From Gemmataceae bacterium (GTDB lineage Bacteria; Planctomycetota; Planctomycetia; Gemmatales; Gemmataceae), in contig CANLGS010000016.1 in the NCBI GenBank assembly GCA_947490035.1, positions 1 through 16,503 of the forward strand: a stretch of 16,503 nucleotides of DNA, given 5' to 3'. Made by a program: the position numbers and the translations under genes. The first letter of the stretch is position 1; the number at the start of each line of letters is the position of its first letter. This document shows positions 6,963-13,068 of this stretch, piece after piece. The notes beneath the pieces are model-generated. The model was not told where the DNA came from, searched no databases, and saw only the letters and a program-made list of their open reading frames with translations.

Positions 6963-7577
6963 TCAACCCACCACATCTGCCACCGCAATCGTGCCGACCG
7001 CGTTGCCGTCGAGAACGACGGGCACGTTTGTTCCGACCGCGAACACTTCTTGCGTGGCGTAAGCTGGCGATTCGCCCGGCCCGCTCGGCTGCGTGAACAC
7101 TTCGATCTGCTTGTCCACCACGTTCACGATCCAGTACACCGGGATGCCGGCGCGGGCGTAGATGCGGGTTTTGTGGTTGCGGTCGTAGCCGAGGGAGCTG
7201 TCGGAGACCTCGACGAGTAACCCCAGTTCGGGCGCGAGCGGGTGGTGCCCGCGGTTGCGAACCGGCGCGCCGCGGACGACCGCGTAGTCCGGTTCGGGTT
7301 CGCTGTCGGCGAGCGTAATGGCACGCTGGCTGCGCACGAACCAGCCGACGGGTGTGAGGGCCGCGAGCGCCTGGTCGAGGAAGTCCATCGCTTCATCGTG
7401 GGGAGTGCCACGCGACATTTTTTCCACCAAGTAGCCTTCGATGAGTTCGATCGGCTCCCCTTCGAGCAAGATGCCGTTCGCGATCATCTGGTGATATTGC
7501 GCGACGCTCAGACTGTGGAATGTGGCCATACGCGCCAAATCGAGAAGGGGGTGTTTCGTGACCGCCGGTATCGACAT
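6963..7577 (-). CDS. Uma2 family endonuclease-fold protein
   Basis: This 204-residue cytoplasmic protein belongs to the Uma2 (DUF820) family, which has a PD-(D/E)XK nuclease fold and is very abundant in planctomycetes and cyanobacteria. The predicted core is EPDYAVVRG (D98), LLVEVSDSSLGYDRN (E123) and K136 before TRIYARAGIPVYWIVN, the order expected for the catalytic D-E-K set. The N-terminal YLVEKMSRGTPHDEAMDFL block is also typical. ATG 7575-7577 has a GGAGGAA site. The true biological role of the family is unsettled; a transposition- or defence-related nuclease has been suggested. It starts 45 bp after the purN stop on the same strand, so the two could share a transcript. Its stop lies 3 bp from the purD stop on the other strand. 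Confidence 0.88.
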   Translation of the reverse strand: MSIPAVTKHPLLDLARMATFHSLSVAQYHQMIANGILLEGEPIELIEGYLVEKMSRGTPHDEAMDFLDQALAALTPVGWFVRSQRAITLADSEPEPDYAVVRGAPVRNRGHHPLAPELGLLVEVSDSSLGYDRNHKTRIYARAGIPVYWIVNVVDKQIEVFTQPSGPGESPAYATQEVFAVGTNVPVVLDGNAVGTIAVADVVG

Positions 7578-7622
7578 ACAAATTCCTCCGTCGCTCGTTC
7601 TACCATACGCGCGGCGTGCCCA

Positions 7623-8255
7623 TCAACCGGAAACTACAACCCTTCGTCCCTGCACCGTTACTTTTCCCTCCGCGATCAGCCGAATGGCTTCCGGGTACGC
7701 CTCGCACTCGGCTTGGAAGACTCGCGCCGCGAGCGTGTCGGGAGTGTCGCCGTCCTTCACCGGCACGCACCGCTGCACCAGAATCGGGCCGGTGTCGTAG
7801 GTGTCGTCGGCGAAGTGGACCGTGCAGCCGGTCACCCTTGCGCCATAGGCCAGCACCGCCTCGTGGACGTGGTGCCCGTACATCCCGCGGCCGCCGAACG
7901 CGGGTAACAGCGACGGGTGGATGTTCAGCACGCGATGCCGGAAGTCGTCCGGAATCGGCAGGAGGTGAAGCCACCCCGCGAAGCACACGAGATCGGGCTG
8001 ATAGGCGCGGACCGCGGCCCACACATCGTCGCTGAACTTGGCGAGCGGGGGGCGTAAGCCCCCTGTTCCTCTTTCAACAACGCTCGCGGGAATCCCCGCG
8101 CGTTCGGCGCGCGTGATGCCGAACGCGTCCGCGCGACTCGCCACGACGCCCGCGATCTGCGCGTGCAGGGTTCCCGTTGCGATGCGGTCGATGAGATTCT
8201 GGAGCGTGCCGCCGCCGCCGCTGACGAGGGCCACGAGTCGGAGCGCATCTGGCAT
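7623..8255 (-). CDS. purN: Phosphoribosylglycinamide formyltransferase
   Basis: PurN transfers a formyl group from 10-formyl-THF to GAR, the product of PurD, to give FGAR. The 210-residue protein matches the single-domain family. The phosphate-binding loop is LVSGGGGTLQNLID at 10-23. The catalytic set is visible as N111 and H113 in LNIHPSLLPAF and D154 in HFADDTYDTGPILV. The variable loop near residues 60-75 contains RGTGGLRPPLAK, encoded by a short GC-rich palindromic repeat (8048-8063) found inside the gene, about three residues longer than in homologues as I recall them. The catalytic core is unaffected. ATG 8253-8255 has only a weak upstream purine run. Confidence 0.95.
   Translation of the reverse strand: MPDALRLVALVSGGGGTLQNLIDRIATGTLHAQIAGVVASRADAFGITRAERAGIPASVVERGTGGLRPPLAKFSDDVWAAVRAYQPDLVCFAGWLHLLPIPDDFRHRVLNIHPSLLPAFGGRGMYGHHVHEAVLAYGARVTGCTVHFADDTYDTGPILVQRCVPVKDGDTPDTLAARVFQAECEAYPEAIRLIAEGKVTVQGRRVVVSG
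8048..8063. repeat. GGGGGC-GTAA-GCCCCC palindrome inside purN
   Basis: A 6-bp perfect G/C stem with a GTAA loop lies within the purN coding sequence. It is framed by GCGAGC at 8041-8046 and GCTCGC at 8082-8087. It is read in frame as GGLRPP in PurN. Similar G-run/GTAA/C-run sequences are common dispersed repeats in Gemmata-type genomes, from general recollection, not checked here. Confidence 0.55.
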
Positions 8256-8373
8256 GATGCTTCGTTCTTGGGTGTTGATCCGGGACGACAGTTCAGTTTA
8301 GTGGGTGGCGAAAGAAGTGAGTGGGCGCTTTCAGCCGCTTGCGGCTTCGCGGGCACTTGCGTACAACACACGC

Positions 8374-8621
8374 GACGAGCCGGGTTGGTTTAGCTCGCTG
8401 CTTTGCAGCAGGACGATGTTGCGTTGTCCGAGCGTATTCCGCTTCACACAGCGCGAGGAAGGCTGTTCCAGCACCGCTTTCGCCGAGAAGTCGAATTCGA
8501 CTTCGATGGTCTGGAACAACCTCGCGGATCGCGGTTCCATCGAAGTCGAATTCGACTTCTCGGCGGCGGTGCCGTGAGCCTTCCGCGCCACAGGTCGGGT
8601 AGTAGACCGGCCCGGCTCGTC
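8374..8621. repeat. Nested inverted-repeat element with 11-bp ends
   Basis: The outer arms GACGAGCCGGG (8374-8384) and CCCGGCTCGTC (8611-8621) are perfect reverse complements. Inside, GGAAGGCT/AGCCTTCC (8457-8464 with 8577-8584) pair next, then a perfect 28-bp pair 8482-8509 with 8537-8564. Each 28-bp arm centres on the 18-bp palindrome GAAGTCGAATTCGACTTC. The layered symmetry suggests a miniature inverted-repeat element about 250 bp long. No flanking target duplication was recognised. Confidence 0.6.
8482..8564. repeat. Perfect 28-bp inverted repeat with two copies of an 18-bp palindrome
   Basis: The arms 8482-8509 and 8537-8564 are perfect complements around a 27-nt loop. The 18-bp self-complementary core GAAGTCGAATTCGACTTC occurs at 8487-8504 and at 8542-8559. 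It is the inner layer of the larger nested element. Confidence 0.9.
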
Positions 8622-8625
8622 AAAG

Positions 8626-8661
8626 CACGAACCCCGCACGCTTTCGCGTGCGGGGTTCGTG
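8626..8661 (-). terminator. Hairpin terminator of the Gly-rich/HEAT-like gene
   Basis: A perfect 15-bp GC-rich stem (8626-8640 with 8647-8661) surrounds a 6-nt loop, beginning 3 bp past the stop of the minus-strand gene at 8665. On the minus strand a short CTTTG run follows, so the U tract is weak, but position and stem strength favour a terminator. Confidence 0.65.
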
Positions 8662-8664
8662 TGG

Positions 8665-9408
8665 TTAGCGGCTCGCGCTACGCGGCATCGGAGCAACCTC
8701 GATGTCGCTCTCCTCGCGTCCGCCACGTCCGCCGCCCCAGCCGCCGAAGCCACCGCGACCGCCACCCGGATTCATGCCCGGTTGACCGCCTGGACCACCG
8801 CGACCGCCGCCCGGATTCATTCCCGGTTGACCGCCCGGGAACCCGCCCGGTCCCATTCCGCCCGGTCCCATCGGTCCCATACCCGGCATACCGGGGAAGC
8901 CCATGCCGCCACCCATGCCGCCGAAGCCACCACCACCGCCGCCGCGGTTGCCGCCCGGCTGGCCGGGCTGCCCCGGACCGCGACCCTGGATCGCGCCGAT
9001 CAACTTGCGGGCCGCGACCGCCTTCGCCGGGTCGGTCCCGTCGGCCAGCGTTTGCAGCGCCGGCAGCGCCGGCGGGCCGACCGCCACGATCGCGCCGCGG
9101 GCGCTGTCGCGCACCGTGTCGTGCGGGTCGGTGATCTTGTCGAGCAGCGTCTTCAGCCACGCGTCAACCACCGCGTCGCTCTTCGGGGCCGGACCCTTCT
9201 TGTCGCCCGGTTGACCCTTCTTCTCTTCCACCTTCTTGTCGTCGGTCTTCTTGTCGTCGCCGCCCTTACCGGGGAAGCCCTTACCCGGCTGGCCGAAGTC
9301 GCCCTTGCCGAACGGGGGCTGGTTGCCGTCCGCGTCGGCCATCACCATCGCGGTTCCCGCGCCCAACACCAGTAGCGCCGGGGCGAATACCTTCGTGACC
9401 CAAAACAT
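8665..9408 (-). CDS. Secreted Gly-rich protein with HEAT-like segment
   Basis: A 247-residue exported protein with an N-terminal hydrophobic segment (about 7-23, ending MADADG). A charged linker full of D/K pairs follows (DDKKTDDKKVEEKKG, 51-65). A helical block at about 78-141 (AWLKTLLDKITDPHDTVRDSARGAIVAVGPPALPAL) has the look of one or two HEAT-type repeats. The remainder is Gly/Pro/Met-rich low complexity, with the 14-residue unit GGQPGMNPGGGRGG present twice in tandem. ATG 9406-9408 has GGAGG at 5 nt; the longer frame to 9507 lacks a site. Function is unknown. It is divergent from the ECF sigma gene, and its Gly-rich tail resembles that of the kinase, so a shared surface or signalling role is possible. 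Confidence 0.72.
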   Translation of the reverse strand: MFWVTKVFAPALLVLGAGTAMVMADADGNQPPFGKGDFGQPGKGFPGKGGDDKKTDDKKVEEKKGQPGDKKGPAPKSDAVVDAWLKTLLDKITDPHDTVRDSARGAIVAVGPPALPALQTLADGTDPAKAVAARKLIGAIQGRGPGQPGQPGGNRGGGGGGFGGMGGGMGFPGMPGMGPMGPGGMGPGGFPGGQPGMNPGGGRGGPGGQPGMNPGGGRGGFGGWGGGRGGREESDIEVAPMPRSASR

Positions 9409-9600
9409 AAGTTCCTCCGCGTAGTGGGGAGAGGTTCGACACCAGGCGAAACAAGGTGCCCAATTGTCGCACACTCTGTCATAATGGGAAACGGGAGTGG
9501 CCGACACCCGCGACGCGGCTCAGAAAGTTTTCATAACCAGCAAGGGTCGCGGGCGGAGCGGCGATTCCGTTTACGTCGCGGGCGGGCTACGGGGAACACA
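9409..9600. promoter_or_regulatory. Divergent promoter region of HEAT-like gene and sigma factor
   Basis: This 192-bp divergent spacer must contain promoters for both genes. On the plus strand TGTCATAAT at 9477-9485 has the form of an extended -10 element (TG, one base, then CATAAT), but no matching -35 is evident. GGAGG at 9414-9418 on the minus strand is the RBS of the HEAT-like gene. ECF sigma genes often autoregulate, but no repeated ECF-type motif was recognised. Confidence 0.35.
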
Positions 9601-10230
9601 ATGGCCGTCGAAGCGGAAGCCGAGATCGCGGAGTTGCTCGCGCGGGTGCGGGCCGGCGACCAGCCGGCGCTGGCCGAACTGTTCGCGCGCCACCGCGACA
9701 AGCTGCGGCGCATGGTCCAACTGCGGCTCGACCACCGGCTCGCGGGCCGCGTGTCGCCGTCGGACGTACTTCAAGAAGCGTACATCGACGCGCTGAAGCG
9801 CATCGAACACTACTTCGAGAAGCCGGACCAGCCGTTCTTCGGGTGGCTGCGGTTGATCGTCGGGCAGCGGCTGGCGGACGTTCACCGCGAACACCTGGCG
9901 CAGAAGCGCGACGTGGGGCAAGAGGTGTCCATCGACCGCACCGCGACGGCGGCGGACTCGGCGTGCCTCGCGGCGTGCCTGCTCGGTCACGGCAGCAGCC
10001 CCAGCCACGCGGCGGCGCGCACGGAATCGTTCGCCCGGCTCGAAGAGGCGCTGAACCAGATGGACGCGCTCGACCGCGAGGTGCTGGCGCTGCGGCACTT
10101 CGAGGAACTGAGCAACACCGAAACGGCCGCGCTGCTGGGCGTGCAACCGGCCGCCGCGAGCAAGCGCTACGTGCGGGCGCTCGCCCGGCTGAAGCAGATT
10201 CTGGAGACGATTCCGGGCTTTGGTGGGTGA
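9601..10230 (+). CDS. ECF-type RNA polymerase sigma factor
   Basis: A 209-residue sigma-70 family factor of the ECF group. Region 2 spans about 8-100: LARVRAGDQPALAELFARH, then VSPSDVLQEAYIDALKRI and FFGWLRLIVGQRLADVHREHL. Region 4 spans about 145-201: LNQMDALDREVLALRHFEEL, then SNTETAALLGVQPAAASKRY (helix-turn-helix) and VRALARLKQIL. The linker includes an Ala/Ser-rich stretch. The frame extends upstream to 9424, but homology begins at ATG 9601, with a weak GGGGA upstream. The gene is followed by a large Ser/Thr kinase, an arrangement described for planctomycete ECF groups. The regulon is not visible; the anti-sigma role, if any, may belong to the kinase. Confidence 0.92.
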   Translation: MAVEAEAEIAELLARVRAGDQPALAELFARHRDKLRRMVQLRLDHRLAGRVSPSDVLQEAYIDALKRIEHYFEKPDQPFFGWLRLIVGQRLADVHREHLAQKRDVGQEVSIDRTATAADSACLAACLLGHGSSPSHAAARTESFARLEEALNQMDALDREVLALRHFEELSNTETAALLGVQPAAASKRYVRALARLKQILETIPGFGG

Positions 10231-10237
10231 GCGTTTT

Positions 10238-10355
10238 GTAGGGTGGGACAAGGCTTTGCGCCGTCCCACCATCTTCGATCCTCAAAGCAGCACAGACAGG
10301 AATGTCTGTGCCACAAGAAAGAGGTGGGACGGCGCAAAGCCTTGTCCCACCCTAC
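10238..10355. repeat. 33-bp inverted repeat (G module) around half an H module
   Basis: The 33-bp arms 10238-10270 and 10323-10355 are perfect reverse complements (start GTAGGGTGGGAC, end GTCCCACCCTAC). Each arm is internally palindromic: GGTGGGAC pairs with GTCCCACC around an AAGGCTTTGCGCC core. Between them lies one 28-bp H-module arm (10291-10318) identical to 2291-2318. It sits between the sigma factor and kinase genes and would form a large hairpin in their transcript, ending 10 nt before the kinase ATG at 10366. Confidence 0.9.
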
Positions 10356-10365
10356 GAGGCCGCTC

Positions 10366-12783
10366 ATGCACTCCGACGACCGCGACCCGGTAGACGTGCT
10401 GGCCGAAGAGTTCGCCGACCGGCTGCGGCGCGGCGAACACCCGTCCGTGAGCGTGTACGCGGCGGCGCACCCCGAACACGCGGAGCAACTCCAGGAGTTG
10501 CTGCCCGCCGTCGCGCAGATGGAGTTGCTCAAGCGGTTCCGCGCGCCGGCCACCGCGGACAAGTCCCTCCCGGACCGGTTGGGCGACTTCCGCATCGTGC
10601 GCGAACTCGGGCGCGGCGGCATGGGCGTCGTGTTCGAGGCGGTGCAGGAGTCGCTCGGCCGACCCGTCGCGCTCAAGGTGCTGGCGCGGCACGCGCAACT
10701 CGACCAGACCCACCGCGAGCGGTTCGTGCGCGAGGCGCAAGCCGCCGCGAAGTTGCACCACACGAACATCGTCCCGGTGTTCGGCGTCGGCGAGCAGGAC
10801 GGGCTGCCGTACTACGTGATGCAACTCATCCCCGGCGCCGGGCTGCACGCGCTCGTGCGCCGCTGGCGCGGCGGGTCGAACAAGGCCGACAACGCGCGGC
10901 TCGAAACCGAAGCGCTCACCCCCGGCACGCGGCCCACCGACACGCCCCCGCCCTTTGAACTGGCCGAGTCCGAACTCATCGGTCCGGCTCGCGGCGACTG
11001 GCGGTTCGTCGCCGGGATCGGGCTTCAGGCCGCCGACGCACTGCACTACGCGCACCGGCACGGCGTCCTTCACCGCGACGTGAAACCGGCCAACCTCATC
11101 CTCGACGGCGAAATCGTCTGGGTCGCCGACTTCGGCCTCGCGAAGTTGCTGAACGTCGAAGGGTTGACGGCGACCGGCGACATCCTCGGCACGCTCCAGT
11201 ACATCCCGCCGGAGTGCCTGTCGGGGCACGCCGACGCGCGCTCCGACGTGTACGGCCTCGGCGCGACGCTCTACGAACTGCTCACGCTCGAACCGCCCTA
11301 CGCGGCCGATAGCCCGGCCAAGCTCATCAAGAAGGTGACCGACACGGACCCGCCGGCGCCGCGCAGCCTGAACTCGGACATCCCGCGAGACCTGGAGACC
11401 ATCGTCCTCAAGGCGATGGCGCGCGAGCCGTCGAACCGGTACGCGAGCGCCGGCGAGCTGGCCCGCGACCTCGAAGCGTTCCTCGACGACCGCCCTATCA
11501 AGGCGCGGCGCACCACGTTCCTTTCGCGCGCGTGGCGCGCGTGCCGTCGGAACCCGGCAGTCGCGTCGCTCGCGGTCAGCACGGCCGCGGCGCTGGTACT
11601 CACGGCGGCGACCGGGTGGGTCGGGTACGCCCGCACCACGGCCGCGCTGGGCGGCGAAGAAGCCCGCCGCAAGGACGCCGAGACCGCGACGCGCGCGGCC
11701 GAGGTCGCGAAGGCCGACGCCGACCGCGCGACGACCGACGCCCGCGAACTGTCCAAGCGGCTCGAAGCGAAGTCGAAGCAGCTCGAAGCGAACCTGAAGC
11801 TGTCGCTGGAGACGTTCGAGAAGGTGTTCGAGGCGGCCGGCGGGAACGGGCAACCGGGGTTCGGCGTGCCGATGCCGCCGCCGCCGGCCGGGCGCGGACC
11901 CGGCGGGCCGGGCGCCGACCTCGCCTCGGACAAGGCCGCGATCCTCGAAGCGGTCCTCGCCTTCTACGACAAGTTCGTCGAGCAGAGCGCCCCAAGCCCG
12001 CAACTCCGGTTTGAAGCGGCGAAGGCGTCGCGGCGCGTGTGCGACGCGAACGGGTGGCTCAAGCGCCCGGACAAAGCGGTGGCCGCGTTCCGCCGCGCCG
12101 TCGCGCTGCTCGAACCGCTCGCGGGGGAGTTCCCGGACGACGACGAGATGCGGACCGAGCTGTTCACGGCGTACCTGACGGCCCCGCCGGAAGCGTACCC
12201 CGGCGACCGCGAAGCGCCGCTGCGGCGCGCCGCCGAACTCGCGCGCGGCAGCGTGTGGCTCACCGGTTCGGTGCAGATCCGGTTCGGCTGGGTGCGCGAA
12301 CAGGCCGGCGACCACGCCGCCGCGGAACGGGCTTACGGCGACGCCATCGCCGCGTTCACCTCTCCCGGCGCGGTGAAACCCGCCTACGGGCATTTGGAGT
12401 TGGGGTTCGCACGTTACCACCTCGCGTGGGTGCTGTCCGAGCAGGGGAAGACGCCGGCCGCGCGCCGGGCGCTGGAGAAATCGGTCGTGGAACTGGCTCC
12501 GATCGTTGGCCAGCCGGACAAACCGGGCGACGGCCCGCGCCACAACCCCGCGCGCGAACTGCTGGCCGGCACCCACTGGGCGATGGCGGTCGTGTGCAAG
12601 AAGATGAACGACGACCGAGCCGCAGTGGAAGCGACCAAGAACGCGTTCTTGGTCGCCGGCTTTCCCAGCGGCGGGCCGGGCGGAGGCGGTCCGGTCGGGG
12701 GAAATCCCGGCAAAGGACCGGGCGGCGCATTCGGCGGGATGTGGGGCAAGAAAGACGGTTTCGGCGGCCCGAAGAAGAACTAA
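10366..12783 (+). CDS. Transmembrane Ser/Thr protein kinase
   Basis: An 805-residue Hanks-type kinase. The N-terminal region (1-70) is helical and acidic. The kinase domain at about 75-373 has glycine loop GRGGMG at 82-87, lysine K104 in VALKVL, catalytic HRDVKPAN at 236-243, DFG at 255-257 and PPE at 281-283 (APE equivalent), so it should be active. The sequence around 160-215 holds an unusual Pro/Thr-rich insertion. A single membrane helix at about 398-420 is followed by an Ala/Lys/Glu-rich coiled coil (about 430-480) and a helical, TPR-like extracytoplasmic region. The tail is Gly-rich (FPSGGPGGGGPVGG). The frame extends 41 codons further into the repeat; ATG 10366 is preferred, with GAGG upstream. 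Together with the sigma factor it probably relays an envelope signal; substrates are unknown. Confidence 0.9.
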   Translation: MHSDDRDPVDVLAEEFADRLRRGEHPSVSVYAAAHPEHAEQLQELLPAVAQMELLKRFRAPATADKSLPDRLGDFRIVRELGRGGMGVVFEAVQESLGRPVALKVLARHAQLDQTHRERFVREAQAAAKLHHTNIVPVFGVGEQDGLPYYVMQLIPGAGLHALVRRWRGGSNKADNARLETEALTPGTRPTDTPPPFELAESELIGPARGDWRFVAGIGLQAADALHYAHRHGVLHRDVKPANLILDGEIVWVADFGLAKLLNVEGLTATGDILGTLQYIPPECLSGHADARSDVYGLGATLYELLTLEPPYAADSPAKLIKKVTDTDPPAPRSLNSDIPRDLETIVLKAMAREPSNRYASAGELARDLEAFLDDRPIKARRTTFLSRAWRACRRNPAVASLAVSTAAALVLTAATGWVGYARTTAALGGEEARRKDAETATRAAEVAKADADRATTDARELSKRLEAKSKQLEANLKLSLETFEKVFEAAGGNGQPGFGVPMPPPPAGRGPGGPGADLASDKAAILEAVLAFYDKFVEQSAPSPQLRFEAAKASRRVCDANGWLKRPDKAVAAFRRAVALLEPLAGEFPDDDEMRTELFTAYLTAPPEAYPGDREAPLRRAAELARGSVWLTGSVQIRFGWVREQAGDHAAAERAYGDAIAAFTSPGAVKPAYGHLELGFARYHLAWVLSEQGKTPAARRALEKSVVELAPIVGQPDKPGDGPRHNPARELLAGTHWAMAVVCKKMNDDRAAVEATKNAFLVAGFPSGGPGGGGPVGGNPGKGPGGAFGGMWGKKDGFGGPKKN

Positions 12784-12865
12784 CTCGCGTTCCGACCGTT
12801 CGACCTGCCAGGTGTGGTTACTTCTTCGCCTGGGACGCGGAAGGCTCACCGCAGTGCCGTGAGGA

Positions 12866-12954
12866 GTGTAGTCATCACGCTCCGCGTGATGGCCTTCGGG
12901 CGTTCCGCGGCGCCCGCTCGCACCGCGGCATCACGCGGAGCGTGATGACTACAC
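12866..12954. repeat. Nested palindrome with 26-bp arms
   Basis: The arms 12866-12891 and 12929-12954 are perfect complements around a 37-nt spacer. Each arm is itself a hairpin: CATCACGC-TCC-GCGTGATG on the left, the same stem with a GGA loop on the right. The sequence is unrelated to the H module, but the design (stem, TCC/GGA loop, stem, doubled as an inverted pair) is the same. The spacer also carries CCGCGG inverted boundaries. Confidence 0.88.
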
Positions 12955-13017
12955 GCCGGACCCGTTGTGATGCTTTCAACCGCCGGGATGACTGTTGGCG
13001 CCCTTGCCCCGAAACGG

Positions 13018-13053
13018 GTCGGGGCCGACACCCTCGCGAGTGCCGGCCCCGAC
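13018..13053 (-). terminator. Hairpin downstream of the BBP7 gene
   Basis: A perfect 10-bp stem GTCGGGGCCG/CGGCCCCGAC (13018-13027 with 13044-13053) around a 16-nt loop lies 16 bp past the minus-strand stop. The U tract is poor, so termination is only probable. Confidence 0.4.
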
Positions 13054-13068
13054 GCGGTCGCACACCGG

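Larger units (their letters stand above)
8256..8664. other. 409-bp gene-free region rich in palindromes
   Basis: No convincing gene is present: open frames here run through repeats and have no RBS. The region holds a small hairpin AGCCGC-TT-GCGGCT at 8333-8346, an 11-bp inverted pair (8374-8384 with 8611-8621), a nested long palindrome (8482-8564), and a strong hairpin terminator (8626-8661). The purN promoter should lie at its left end, but I see no strong -35/-10 pair. Confidence 0.6.
12784..13068. other. Gene-free region between kinase and BBP7 genes
   Basis: No coding frame with an RBS is seen. The region contains a nested 26-bp inverted repeat (12866-12954) and a terminator-like hairpin (13018-13053). 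It separates two genes whose 3' ends meet here, so bidirectional termination is its likely role. Confidence 0.55.

Noticed and set aside
8305-8577. Small frames in the 8256-8664 region
   Set aside because: They run through palindromes (NSTSM and EVEFDFS are translated repeat), with no RBS and no recognisable family.
9424-9600. 59-residue N-terminal extension of the sigma factor
   Set aside because: No family homology and no good RBS; sigma region 2 begins just after ATG 9601.
10243-10365. 41-residue N-terminal extension of the kinase
   Set aside because: It is encoded wholly by the G/H repeat. ATG 10366 with an upstream GAGG and the expected N-terminal region is better.
10282-12849. 855-codon frame opposite the kinase
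   Set aside because: Shadow frame of high-GC coding DNA. The plus-strand frame shows complete kinase motifs.
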